NCBI RefSeq assembly: GCF_023343835.1
Contig: NC_064437.1
Location: forward strand, 14,039,001-14,103,000
Length of the DNA: 64,000 nucleotides
Origin: Lagopus muta
Lineage: Eukaryota; Chordata; Aves; Galliformes; Phasianidae
Reading direction: 5' to 3'
The position numbers and the translations under genes were made by a program. Within the stretch, counting starts at the first letter, position 1; the number at the start of each line of letters is the position of its first letter. This document shows, piece by piece, positions 1 to 12,500 of this stretch. The notes below the pieces were generated by a model that was not told where the DNA came from, did no database searches, and saw only the letters and a program-made list of their open reading frames with translations.

Positions 1-298
1 ACTCCAAAAATCTAAGAACAAATGCATGAGTACTAACAAGTACTGTAAGTTGTGTCTTTACTGTGGAAATGAGTTGTCTGGGACTTTAAAATCAAAATGA
101 TTACTCGCTGTAAAGAATTTTACTATTACTATCCACGCAATAACTTCAGTAGAGTATTGAGTAGAATAGCAGAACTGTGTTTTGTCCTGCATTGAAAGTT
201 AAGAGGTCTTAAAAAGTGACATGGTGAAATTGGGCTGAGGTTTAATCCAGGTACTGCAATGTGTGGGATTGTTTGGGAGCAGCACCAAACTGTTCTGT

Positions 299-300
<2 letters not shown>

Positions 301-337
<37 letters not shown>
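301..337. repeat. Poly-T homopolymer (37 bp)
   Basis: An uninterrupted run of 37 T on the plus strand. It could be the reverse-complemented poly-A tail of an old retrocopy, but no recognisable retrocopy body adjoins it. It also creates artificial lysine-rich open frames on the minus strand. Confidence 0.97.
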
Positions 338-1973
338 CATTAAAAACAAAAACACAAGAATTTGCCATTTCATGTTGTACACAAACAAGTACTTGACTGC
401 CTGGGAATATGTCAAAAGTTTATGAAATGATGGATCTGCTCCATTCAAGAGCCATCAGTACTTCACTTGTACTTCTGGCAGGAGTCGCTTTAGTATTTTT
501 TGTGTTTCCAGACAGGGCCACAAAGTACTTCATTATAGGAGAGGGAGTTTCATTTCCCCAGAACTGGAAAGTGACACACTTAAATGAAGATACCGAAGCC
601 CCATGAAACTCTGCACTGCAACCTGGTACATTTTAATCTATCTTTCACATTTCCTGAAATGTCTCTACCTAGCCACACAACTTCTCTTAGACCAAAAGGG
701 TTTCATGTCTGATCAGTAGTTGGTGATACTACACTTTGTGGCTTCCCATATCTTGATTCAGCAAGGTCATACAGGATCAGGCAGGTATTTGGTCTCAGAC
801 ACACACAAAAAACTTATGGGGAAAAACAATGTGGTTATCAAAGCTCCATCAGCCATAAACTAAGGCCTAGTCTTCATTTCTTGTAATCTATCAACTCTCA
901 TAGGATTTTTTGTTAATAATGTTTGTCTGTATGTGAGAGGAGGAAAAGTTTGTCATTGCCTTTCTAGCTCAGGTTACAAGTGTTGTCTAAACAATGAGTG
1001 CCAAATTGGACTTCCTTATTTTCACTGGACTACCAAGTGTGTATATTTTAGAGTGAATCTCTGCTGAGTTTTGGGACAAGGCAGTACATTGCCAGCTTAT
1101 TAGTTTCACTTACCTATATTAATTTCTGTTTGGTGAAAATGCAAACATTTCCATCAAGCTGACAGATACAAACCTCCATCATTTTCTCAGTGAGTGCCCT
1201 TACCCTTGTTCAGTGATACAGAGCATTTATTGTGGCATCTGGCAGTAAGAAACCCCTCCAAACAAACTTCATAGCTTGGTAAGCTCTATATCTTCGTGGA
1301 GGGAATGGCAAGAAAATATGCCATGGATGGAAACACTAAATGACTGTATGAATGTAATGCCTTTTATAAATAGGTTTCTGCCACAAGCGAATAATAGCAA
1401 ACATATTAGCTGGAGTTGCTTGCATCCAGTTAATAATTGTAATGCTAAAAAAACTTTCTCCTCCTGACAGCATGGAATTGTTTTATAAATTTTTAAAAAT
1501 GTATAATAGGTGTTTGACATGAACAATTAAGGGAAACTATTTAGAATTGCAAAATGAATTAAAACTTAAAAACGTCTTTATGTGATTATAGGTAGAAGCA
1601 GAGCTATTGGAATAATGAGCTAAAAAATTGCTTATTGGAAAGGAGAAATGTTAAAAAGTTGCCTTTCCTGAAAAGAATTCTCCAGTTACATTTCTGAGTT
1701 AAATTGCTTTCAATTTTTGATGTTCAGCAGTGACTCTGATGTGTGCCAGAAGCCTCACATTTAAGATTTCTTTTATATTACAAACTTTTGAAATTCTGAA
1801 AATTCCTTTTGGGAGACTTTAGGGATTTGCATTTTACACACCTGTGGGAAAGCCCACTGATGTGTCATTTCATGCTTCCCACATTCTTTTATACATCATC
1901 CAGTGAAAATAGCACTGGAATCTCCATTAAAAATACTAAGCATCCAGGAGAATTTCTAGATATACATACATAT

Positions 1974-1977
<4 letters not shown>

Positions 1978-2058
<81 letters not shown>
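1978..2058. repeat. (CA)n(TA)n compound microsatellite
   Basis: About 23 CA dinucleotides run directly into about 17 TA dinucleotides, preceded by an imperfect TATACATACA repeat. The compound tract is likely to vary in length between individuals. The TA part can extrude cruciforms and the CA part can form Z-DNA. Confidence 0.97.
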
Positions 2059-2060
<2 letters not shown>

Positions 2061-2340
2061 CAATTCCTCTGTAGGAGCAGAGATTAATGACTTTCAGTCT
2101 GTCAGCTCCGTTTTGCTTCTTTTACAAAGGTGAGCAGCACTGTTTTTGTTTACTTGGGAGAAATTGCAGCAGAGAAAGAGAAATGAGGAATGATTCATCC
2201 AGGTTCTCCTAGTTAAGTGGTTATTGCGCCTTGCTGTTTCCTAATGGCTTGTACCTTATTCGTGTGAAGGTTGGCTCAGAGGTGTGATCTCAAGGAATGT
2301 GTCCTTGTGCAGTGTTAACAAACCAACAAGTACTTTGAGT

Positions 2341-2358
2341 AAAAAAAAAAAAAAAAAA
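2341..2358. repeat. Poly-A homopolymer (18 bp)
   Basis: Eighteen consecutive A residues, followed by A-rich sequence. No retrotransposed body was recognised beside it. Confidence 0.9.
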
Positions 2359-5300
2359 TTAACAAAAACCAAACAAGCAGAAAAACACCTCAGAACTTCA
2401 CATTGAGTTCTTTCTCCTTCATTGTCTTCAGAGGAACCACTGACTTTTTTTTCATTTCCCCAGCCTCTCCTTTGGCTCTGGTGGTTTGGTTGGACAGCCT
2501 GTTACAATAAACTTGTTCAACAGCCGTGAGAAGCTCCAGCAGCCAGTCGAGGAACAGTAGTATATAGGGTCCAAGGTGGATACAGCACACACATTTGACC
2601 TGTGCTGATAGAATGCTGATTGTTCAATCTTAATATATAGTTTTACTGTGTTTTTTTTTTTCTCCTTTTTATTGAATTATATAAAGCTTTCTAGCTTTTG
2701 TAGATCTGCCAATGTTTAATATTGATACTTCTAGAGATAGGAATGCCTCTCTCCAAAGCAGTAGATGGTGACAATTGTACCGAGTGAAGATCTACGACTT
2801 GCTGTGGCTGCCCTAAGGCTTCCATAGTTTGCATTGGCTGAGCTCACACAGGTGGTAGCTCTTGAGTTTGCTTCTGTGAAGGACAGGAACCAAAGGGTGA
2901 GTTCTGCGCCTACCAGAGCTTTCTGTTGCTGCACTGCCACAGCCTGGAGGTTCTCTGCTCTATTTGCCACAGGAGATGGCATCTTGGACACACAGATCCT
3001 TCCTCCCACTAGCTTACCGGACAGGCTCAAAAACGGCAAGAAGGTAAGAGGCTGGTGGGCTATGTGTTTTGAGAAACGAATGATTAGAAAACCAAAATCC
3101 AAATCCCACCTGATGGTGTCCATTGGAAACCCTGTGGTGCTGGTTCCCATTCAGCCTGGGTTGGTAAGCAGCACATGTTTGCCGATGCACCTAAATGTTT
3201 GGAGGAATGTGTGATAACAAGGGAGGCACGTCCAGCTTATAGCTCTTAATAACTGTGTTTTCTGAAAGTCTGTGGATGGTGCACATTTGTTATTAGCTTG
3301 GCATGCTTAAAGATAAGTATGGTGTAGCTAAATTTGGCTGGGAACGGCAGGGCAAAAATAAAGAGGTTTTAAAATGAAGGGAGTCTGCCTAAATGTGAGC
3401 TCATGGGTATGGTGCAATGGGACACAGGGAATGGTGGCTTAGTCTTTTGAAAGCATTGTGAAGTTTGAGCTTTGGTGCCAGTTGGATGTTGAGCAGATGG
3501 GCAGGTATTTATATTCAATTTGTCTGGACAATTTAGTCACAGGAGGTGACCATAGACAGTACAGGAGGTGCTTATAGATATTTGCTCTTCCGAGACCAGA
3601 TATCTCCAGATGTTCTTCCTATTCCAGCAGCCCCTCTGTGTACTGCTTCCCTGGCCATGGAGCAGCAGAGCCTGCAGCATTAGCTTCTCTGTTCCACTGA
3701 GCTGCTGTCGGCTTATTCAAAATCCTGTGTATTTTGAATGTAACCCTTATTTGCTCTAGTTTAAAAATAATAATAAAAATGCTGATGTCTCTGTTCTTTA
3801 CACTTGCAAGTTATAACAGAATTCTGAGTGGAATGGGTGAGTGTGTCTTCTTATTTGCTGCTGGGGTTGTAGGGAAGTCGTGGTTTGTCACGTTGTAGCT
3901 GTGCTCGGCCAGACTGAGGAGGGGCAGGAAGCTGGCAGCACTACAAGTCGCAGCCTGCAGCTGGGTTCTGGTGGCACTGAGTGAATGCAGAGGCTCTGGA
4001 TGGCTCACCGCTCGCCACAGACAGATGTCTGCCTGTTCTCAGGGCTTCTCCTCAGTGAAGGTCAGAGCTTTCCAGAAACTGGGCCAGGTAGGCTAAAATG
4101 CGGGAGGGAGAAACCAAGTCACTGAGTGCTTAGTGAGAAAGGTAGAGTGAAATTTATCTTGATTGTCTGTTCTATGCTTATTCTCCTGCCCCCCTAATCT
4201 GTGTTTTTTTGATGGAATTTAAAGCATGCTCAATGACTACAGTCTAGTAACAGGTTTGAGAGATGCTTTTTCTTGAAATTACATAAATCTACGACAGCTG
4301 AAAGTGGACTTTTGTCTCTGCCCATGTTTCAGAGCTAAATGCTTTAGTCAGTAATTTGGGCCATTGTTCCACTAAAATGACTCTGCGTTTAATACTGGGT
4401 TAAAAAAAAACTGGGCTGTACCAAAATGTGAATTGCACTCCTAGCCAGAACTTGGCCCCAAGTGTGAAAAAATGCCATGGAATTTGTGAACCACCGCACT
4501 GGTCCATATATTTTGAATGAGGTGCTGTCCCACAGGTCTCACTTTGAAGTTAGGGTGGCTCCTTTGTAACCTAGTTAAATCTGACCCTAAATGGTCATTA
4601 TCAAGAGAATATCAACCAGTGTCTTTTACAGGATGGAACACTTGCAGATAATGGCATTAAACACACTGAGGGATGCATCTCGACCTGCTTCTATGGAAAA
4701 ATTTGAAGCTGCTCTAGTTAATCATTTTGGAGACTTCTGCACTGTAAATCCATTATCCGATTATTTCTATAAATCAAATGCCAGCACAGGCTCTTCTGAG
4801 GGTTACTATTATACAGAAATGAGCAAATATATTTGTAGATGAATCTCTGGTTTTACAGCAAGATTGATCTACTCCCTCCCATTCCATCCAGCATGATTTA
4901 TAGTGGAACTTCACCAGAGTAACATCTTGGGAAGAATACTGAGAGCTATGAAACTCTCATAGTGTTCTGTGACTCACTGCAGTGATTGCTTTCCTGCTAC
5001 TGATGAGTAAATCACACATTTAAAACAAAGACGAAGCTGAACTTTCACAGTCTCTGGTGTTTGATTCTGCTGGCTTGTTTTTTAACCCATAATTCTGTGT
5101 GTGTGTATTTTGTCTTGTACATGAACACACAACTACTTTTCTTCAGGCTAACCTGTTGACCTTGGTTATCTTAGTAGTGGAAACGTAAAGAAATATATTT
5201 CATTTCTCACTGGTTAGAAGCCTTGTTAAATTTGTGTTAGTGGTCACAAATGCTGCTTTAGTTAAGGTATTCTGTGTACAAGTGCAACTGAAATGTGTTG

Positions 5301-8300
5301 TTCAATACCTTTCTTAGCAACAAAGCTGAATGGCCTACTTCAGCATCAGGAATCCATTTCAAAAAATAACTGAGATAGCTAGGATCTCCTTGGGCCAGCC
5401 TGCATTCACTCAGTGCCACTGTTCCTATTTAAATCAACAAATGTGAGATATTCTGACTGCTTTTGTAGCTTCTGTTCTATCTAAGCTTACTATGCAAGTA
5501 ATTTCAGGCTGTATTTCCTTCTATCTGTCCTTTATGACAACAGATAAGGGGAAAAAAACTAAATATTTTCCAGCTACCCTCTGCTTAGACTTCTTATGAG
5601 AGTGCACTTGGGAGACCTGCTGTTCTGAACCAGACTAACTGGTGACTGGTGTAACATGTAACTGGTAGGGCTGTCTGTTCTTTGTCTCCTTGGTTTTCTC
5701 ATCCCTTGGGCTAGTCTTCCTAGAAATGACAGCGAATTAGGTTCAAGATAATTGAGCTGGACCTTAACAGTTAAAAGCTCAAGGAGAAAAATAGAAATTC
5801 AGGAGATGGTGTTTTCTTTAGCTGCTTTTGTTACAAATATTCTGTAAAAACTCTACAACTTAGCATCTGATGGATCCTTCTCAGGTATACTTGACAAATT
5901 TCCAAGTCTGCTTCCTTTGTCAGTTTGTCAAAGCATCTGTAGAAAATAAAATGTTGTGCTTTGTCCAAAATTTCCTTACAACTACTGGAAGAACAATCAA
6001 ATGATGCTTGTTGCTACACATGCACTCCTGAAGTTAGATAAAGCCTGTTTGTCTTAATGGACAGAAAGAGGAGTTCTGATTAATCTAAAAATCCAGCCTC
6101 CCTGCTATTGAAGCACAGTGATGGCAAAGGTTTTGCTGTTGTTTTTGGTCTGATCTTCCTGGCTGAAGAGAAAGAACAGAACATTTACTTGGCTTCAAGT
6201 GAAGGAAAAGGTTGCATTTTCAAAAGGGGCTCAGGCTTCTGAACCCTAACATTTTTGTGAGGTTTGCTATTCTTTTTTTATTTCTGTGTGATGAAACAGT
6301 AAAACAAAGATTGAGTTGAATACTGCTTTGCTTTCCATTGTTTTAATTGTGGAAGTTTCTTAGAACTGAAGCCAGTCTGTCTGCTGCTCAGGTTTGCGTT
6401 GCAGGAACCTATGATGAAGCTGCAGAAAGCAGGTGCCCAGGAAACCCTTTCAAGTAGTTTGCATGCTAAGCTTCAAATTCATCTATATAACCATATCTGT
6501 GTACAAAATGGAACGTAGAACATGTTTTTACTTCTTTAAACAATGCGATGTCCCTTAACATAGTTACCTTACTTCCTTCTAAAAAGATGGGGGTGGTAGA
6601 TGGGCACTTCATATTTCGACTTACGCATGCATGCTTATTCTTCTCTTATTCTTCCTTTCATTAATTCTCTCAAGATTTGGCACAATGAGAGCATTATGTA
6701 AGACTAAATCATTCTCACATAATTCTCAGTAAATGCCTTTCATGAAGTACTGGCTGCCTATCATGACTATAAGTAAAAATGAATCACTTCCTTTTTAAAT
6801 GGAAGCATTAAACCTAACATTTTATGTAGTTAATTGCCACAAGCCAAAATAACCTTTTGAGCTCTCTGAATTTTCACAGCTGCTAACTGGAGGAAACAAC
6901 CCACACTGATAAAACAGAAACTTAAGAATTTCTAAGAAATTATTCCTCACTCCAGCTTCCTCTTTTAGCATGAAGCCCAGCCCATTTTTGCTAGAATATT
7001 AGCACTTCTCTGTAGAGGGAAACCTGAGTATCATCTAAAGGACAGAATTACGAAGAATACAGCAAGGACAGTATGAATGTAAAGATGACTTTTCAAAAGC
7101 ACAGAGAGCAGTTAACAGCTCAAGATATGTAAGTGACTACGCTGTTGCTAGAAGCTAGCAGACTGAGTAGGTGCAAGGCTGCACAGTTCAGTAACAGAGC
7201 TCTCTCTGTATTTTCCAATAGACGGGAAAATTCAGGGCTGTATGCTGTGCATGCTTCTAAGTTAAGAGAGTAAATCTGCATTACAAGGCAAGGTTAATAT
7301 GTGAAACAAGAATCAGCAAAAAGAGAATAGGATCAAAATTGAGAGATCCCCTATTGGAAATATGGGAGAGACAGTGCAGGGAAAGGTAAGAGGCTATGGA
7401 AACAGCTGGGGCTGCAGGCATGAAACCCAGGTATGCTGGAGGAGAATTTTTTTGGTCTGCTACATTCTTCCACTGTAGGGTGCTTATTGTCTGCTGTAAG
7501 AGTGAGGTCCTTGCTTCAAGCAAGACATGCAAGAGCAGGAGTGAAGGGCCTGGTGCTGGAAGAAGCTTGTGTGCAAACAGCGGGCTGGCAGCAGGAAGAC
7601 ATGGAAAGAAAGAAGAGGGTGGGTGAAAATCAGAAACTCACTGGGCAGTCCTGTAAGGGGGAGGAGACAGGGAATACTGAGAGAGAAGCAGAGAGAAATA
7701 TTTGCTAAATATCAAGTGAAGTGAACAGTCCTTTTGGTGAGTGGTAGAGAGGATCTGGCAAGGATACAGCTAAAATATTCTGTAGAAAATAGAATAGAAA
7801 AAAAAAAATCATCAATGCAGGAACAAAAATCCATTTTTGGCAAATGTAGGAACAAGTGTGGGGTATAGTCAATATTTTAAAAGACCAGTGGATGGCAGCA
7901 TATTTTTGCTTCGGTTGTCATGCCATATGTTCTGGTTGCAGCTCGTATGCTGACTTGAGCATCACATGTCAGACACAACACGGATTTATTCCTGGGACAA
8001 GTTAGTACCAGCTGCAAAGATTTGTGCTTTTTTTTGTGTGTGTGGAGTTTGCATTTGGTTTGGCAGAGACAGCAGTAACCACTCTTGCATCTGTCCCACG
8101 CTGAATCATTTGGGAGATGGGCAGTGTGTTTCACTCCTATCCTTACAATGGATAGAAGTGGAGCAAAAAAGAAAGAGGATAAGATAATATCATGACTAAG
8201 CAGTGCTGACCTTCTAAAAGTTTATAGGAATGTTTCAGAGAACAAAAACTCAGAAAACCAGGCCTACAGAATCACCCTAAGAGCATCTAATTCTATTGAT

Positions 8301-8571
8301 TTAGTATGAGTTTGGTCTCTAGATAATTATTCTGGATCTGCTATGAAGCTGATCATTTCTTCCACAAGTTTTGGGGTGTAAACTGTAAAGAAATTAAATC
8401 TCTTGAGATATAAAGTTAAATATGAAGAATAAAATTGGGCACCAATTCAGGCTATAGTGTAACACTCATTCATCCAAAAACTGGTGAGCATGAAGTAGTT
8501 AAAGCAAAGATGTATTTTTGGTAATTAAACTTTAAATTAAAAAAAAAAAAGCATTCTTCTTGCTTGTGGTA

Positions 8572-8577
8572 TTTATT
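8572..8577 (-). terminator. SELENOF distal polyadenylation signal AATAAA
   Basis: The plus strand reads TTTATT, which is AATAAA on the SELENOF strand. About 25 nt further along the transcript is a T-rich run (the plus-strand A tract at about 8540-8550), the usual U-rich downstream element. That makes this the best candidate for the main mRNA end. A second hexamer lies upstream at 8698-8703. Confidence 0.75.
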
Positions 8578-8697
8578 CACTCAAAGTGGAGGGGAAAAAA
8601 CTGACAAGTTTCAAGCGATTTGTCTGTCTGTATTTTCCTATGCCCGTAAATTTCAAATGAGAAAGAAAAACATATATTTTAAAAGAACAGTTTATAA

Positions 8698-8703
8698 TTT
8701 ATT
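8698..8703 (-). terminator. SELENOF proximal polyadenylation signal AATAAA
   Basis: A second AATAAA on the minus strand, about 90 nt beyond the end of the SECIS element. Using it would still keep the SECIS in the mRNA, so both alternative ends would support selenocysteine insertion. I see no strong T-rich element right after it, so it ranks below 8572. Confidence 0.5.
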
Positions 8704-8793
8704 TGAGAGAATTCCAATAAATCTGTGAAAATTACAGGTTTTGAAAAACTTTTCCTTCTATTTCATGTTCTCTGAAGCAAAACACTTGATGCA

Positions 8794-8862
8794 AAGCACA
8801 CCTGACATCTGACTGGCACATACCTCAGAGGTTTTCTGTGCAGTCTTCATTAAAGTGTGCTT
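8794..8862 (-). promoter_or_regulatory. SECIS element (form II) of SELENOF
   Basis: This 3'-UTR RNA hairpin recruits SBP2 and the EEFSEC-tRNA(Sec) complex so that UGA is read as selenocysteine. On the minus strand the parts run in order. The 5' arm of the lower helix is AAGCACAC (8862-8855), followed by a short internal loop and AUGA (8850-8847). The upper helix is GACUG plus CACA (8845-8837). The unpaired AAAA (8835-8832) follows, with a CCU/AGG mini-hairpin (8831-8823) that makes it form II. The 3' arm is UGUG-C-CAGUC (8820-8811), then the AGAU partner (8810-8807), and the lower helix closes with GUGUGCUU (8801-8794). UGA opposite GA gives the sheared G.A quartet. All obligatory SECIS parts are present, and the helices are fully Watson-Crick apart from one bulged C. 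Confidence 0.93.
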
Positions 8863-9393
8863 ACCAAATGTTTTGCAGCACCAGAACATGAGTTCCTCCA
8901 TTGGCTTCAAAACCTGTGAACTACCTACTCATGGTAAACAACGGTTCTAGAAAAGAGACATTGCAAATACAAAAAAAGAAGAGGGTATTAGCAGTCAAGG
9001 TTCTTTGGAAGATGTTAACATTGCTTTTGGTTGTGAAATGTTTATAAAGAGCAGCACACAAGAACATGGTAACCATTCCAATTATCTCAAGCTCTTAAAG
9101 GGTGTTTGTTTAAAAAAAAAAAAAAGTCCAATTGTAACAAAATGATATTTGCACAACGATGTTGGAAACAAAGCATTTTGTTAGTGATAGATGCACGAAG
9201 AACTGAAAGCTCTTTTGTTTATCAATTTGTCAGATGTGTTCTGAAGCTTCCCCTTCCAATTACAAGCCGTTTAGTGCAGCACAACAGGTGTTTAAAAATT
9301 AACATAAAACTGGAATGTTTTTTCAATTGTGGCACATTTCATCTGAGAAGATTACCATGAAAAGACCTGAAAAGGGAACACAAAAGCAATGAC

Positions 9394-9525
9394 TTATAGA
9401 CGCTCTAATTTTTCACTTAGGAACTCTTCCACGCTGTCAGTATTCCACTTGAGGATGCTCAGCTCTTCTGCAATGTTCCCACTGTCGTCCAGCAGCTTCA
9501 GTACAGGGTCAGAACCACGCACATA
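9394..9525 (-). CDS. SELENOF: SELENOF exon 5 (C-terminal coding exon)
   Basis: 132 nt encoding residues 118-160 and the TAA stop. It starts YVRGSDPVLKLLDD and ends EEFLSEKLERL, the conserved SELENOF C-terminus. The acceptor is TTTCTTTCTGCAG|TATGTG. The open frame extends upstream of the acceptor to an ATG at 9576, but those residues come from intron and are not part of the protein. The exon continues into the 3' UTR. Confidence 0.97.
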   Translation of the reverse strand, partial: YVRGSDPVLKLLDDSGNIAEELSILKWNTDSVEEFLSEKLERL

Positions 9526-12500
9526 CTGCAGAAAGAAACAAGCCAGTTCCCTGGGGCTAGAAAATGCAATCTCCATTTCAAGCCCCTTCCCAATTTATTT
9601 GAGAATTATTACATATTTTATACATTATACATATTTTATACATATATAATTATTACATATATTATACATCAGTTAAATATGTCAAATCAAGAAGAGTAAT
9701 AAGCTCAAAGATTAACACCATGAAGTATGAATACTTAAAACCAGAGTGCTAAATGAAATTGGAGTATTTGAGAAAATGTAGGCAAGATAACTTATGCTAT
9801 GAAACTTATGCCATCTAAGCTTAGGAAAAATCAAAAGAACCCATACTTAAGGTTGGTTGTTCCTGATAATGCTTACTTAATGCTGTAAGTATTTCAGTGT
9901 GTTCTGTATTTACAAACGTTATTGATAGAATGTCTACCAACAATATATGTTCTACTGTTCTTGAAGAAAATGTTATATAAATCAGATAAAGCTTACGAGA
10001 TCCTTTTGCTTGTTCTCTCCTATGTTACTGTTGCCTCCTCTGTCCAAACTTAAAGGAGTAGATGCAAAGGAAGAGCAAGGAAGAGGGGAGACATCTGGGT
10101 TAAAGCTGTAGTGATAGAGATGCTGCAGGCTGTACATCCCCTGGCAGCACTGGATACAGTGCATTGGCAGGGAGAGAGAGCCATTGGGCTTGCATGGAAA
10201 GAAGGTATTCTGCTTTAACTGTTGTAAACTCCTCAAGTTTGATTTTTGAGTCGAGCACATGAGTGATCCTTCTCATATAGTCAATGGCCTTTTTTTTTAA
10301 ATTTAAGAATTGTCTGGTCAAACAGTGCAAAAGTATAGTATCAATTTTTGGTGTAATTACTTTCTTGCCTTCTACTGTGCTCTATTTGTGCACACTATGT
10401 TTTGCAGGTAGTGCTGGTAATAATGCATTATAATAATGCAAATAAGAGCTTTTAGCAGTACTGTAAGGATGTAGCCATGTAAGGTTACAGAAAAATTTTA
10501 CTAGGGATATTTACTTTACCCTATTACAGAGCTAACTTAGTTTGCTTCAGTTAATGAAGGTAGCAGCATCTCTAATTGGTTTTCCCAAAGTCTTGTAAAA
10601 TAAATACCAGATTCATTTGTACATTTTTTTCCCCAGTAAGATTTTATACCAATTGTAGTATAGACTGCTTTAATGTTTAGTACAGCTACAAAGTTTAAAT
10701 AAATATGAAACATGCAGATATACAAGAGAGAATGCTTTTGAAAGAGGACACATATGAATACATGAGGCAGACAGAGGAAACCTGCTTTAGATGGAATCTG
10801 CTGCTGAGAAGACAAATGGCTTATTTCAGCCGTGCATGGCTATGAAGTGACTCCAGATGGTGCCATTTGGTGAACAGAGATGAGAGCACAAAGATGTGAG
10901 AATCGAGATGTATATCTGTGAAGTACACTGAATTTGAAAGCAAAGAATTGCTTGTGCTTAAGGCAGCGTGGCTTATGCAGCTTTGCCTATACGCAAGTCA
11001 TAGGAAACACCATTCAGTGTATGCAGTTCTTTAAAGCTGGATGTTTGAAGGCTAACAGAATGAAAACAGACTGAGGAAGATCTGAGAGGAAGCAGAAATA
11101 TCCAAGAATTTCTGAATGTATGGAAATGGCAGCTGCATTAGAAAATGAAGAACAGATTGAGAGTGACAGAAGAAGCTCAAGTAAACACAAGATATCCATG
11201 GAATCAGGTCAGAATGCAAGCATTCCTCACATTCTTTAAACATCTGCTTTCACTTAAGGGTTTCAGTATACTTTTTATTGGATTTAAACAAAATAACAAA
11301 CAACTCCTTGGGCTCCAATGACAACAAAGATCCAGTACCACTGCTTAGCAATAACCCAATTAGCAATAGCTGCAGAAACTTGGAAAGATTTATATTGGCA
11401 ATGAAAGTACATCTTCTCCTGAAGGATTATTTCATCAGCAAATAAGGATGCTCCACAAAAGGGATGTTTCCACCAGGTTTAATTCTTCTTAATATATGCT
11501 TCCCCCGACCCCAAGAAAACACAAAAACCCTTTGGTTATTACTTACCTTGATTTGCAGTCCCCTGAATAGCTTAGGCTTATCACTCCTGACAAAAGCTAC
11601 AATATGGAGAAAAAAAAAGAGATTAAAACTTTTTCCATGGAAAAAGGCTTTAGAAATTAATGGCAGAATTCTCAATATCTTCACAAAAGCATTAGTACTA
11701 AACAGCATGCCTAAGGAAAACTATTTTTACCAGTGTTCCAAACAAGCTTGGATTTTCCTTGCGTGGTAGTGCAACTGTGTGAGTCAGTTCATCTGCATGG
11801 ACAACTGACAGTCCTCAGCAGAGCCACGCGTACACGGCTGTGTATGCAGATGTGAAGGAAGCTGTTAGGGCAGTAAAACTCTGGCTGGAGATGAGCTCTG
11901 TGTGGGAGGATACATGTGAAACAAACGCCCTCGGTGCACTGCACAGAAGTGGCAGCTGTGTTGGTGAAAGGGCACTGAGGAAACTGTGGGTACAGCTTTG
12001 CACTTCTTGCACACAAGACAAACAGTCTTACAGAGCTCTACAAGGTTATGTGCTGAAAACCAGCATAGAAACAAGAAGAGGAAACAAGAAAAGAAACTGC
12101 TATCTCCTCTTTTCTTGAAACTCCTAAAGGTAAGCAGTCAGCTACTACGGGCTCTGTGACCTGCCATGCAGCTCCACAGAGAGATCAGCTGCTAATGGAC
12201 AGATTCTTCACCTGACCTGTTGGTCACACAAACATGAGTGCTAACAGCCACACAGACCCAGTATCCCTACAGCACTACATCCCTGTGTTAATGTGAACAT
12301 TAACAAGAATACTGACATCATGCCTTGTCCTGAAATGGACAAAATGTGAGCACAATCCACTACTTCCAAACACTTTAGCTTAATGAATATATGAGTTGCA
12401 AAAGTATTTTAAATTTATTTAGAAAATAGCTTAGTCTTCATTTCCCATTACACTCAGGTTACACTAAAGGCTGAATTTAGTATCTATAGTGACATTAAGT

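Larger units (their letters stand above)
1..8549. other. Intergenic DNA left of the SELENOF 3' end
   Basis: No exon of a recognised gene is visible. The open frames are short, lie on both strands and look like chance. By vertebrate synteny the expected left neighbour of SELENOF is SH3GLB1 in convergent orientation, but I could not find its C-terminal coding end here. Part of the stretch could still be its 3' UTR or ordinary intergenic DNA. It contains a poly-T run, a (CA)n(TA)n microsatellite, a poly-A run, several plus-strand AATAAA hexamers (for example near 2503, 3770 and 5945) and two exon-like segments described in the findings. Confidence 0.6.
8550..9393 (-). other. SELENOF 3' untranslated region
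   Basis: This covers the sequence between the SELENOF stop codon at 9394 and the likely cleavage region about 20 nt past the AATAAA at 8572-8577, roughly 840 nt. It holds the SECIS hairpin about 530 nt after the stop, which matches selenoprotein mRNAs where the SECIS sits well downstream of the UGA. The right boundary is exact. The left one is inferred from the polyadenylation signals. The plus-strand open frame at 9106-9360 lies inside this UTR and is a chance reading. Confidence 0.85.

Noticed and set aside
1809-2060. Frame ending in repeated Thr-His and Tyr-Ile
   Set aside because: It is a translation of the (CA)n(TA)n microsatellite.
2731-3214. 139- and 126-codon frames on opposite strands
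   Set aside because: Mutually antisense with no family match. Only the small splice-flanked part at 2973-3043 was kept as a low-interest finding.
1-8549. Expected SH3GLB1 3' coding end from vertebrate synteny
   Set aside because: I could not find the conserved C-terminal coding sequence (ending YLELLN) on the plus strand, so no gene is called. Its 3' UTR remains possible.
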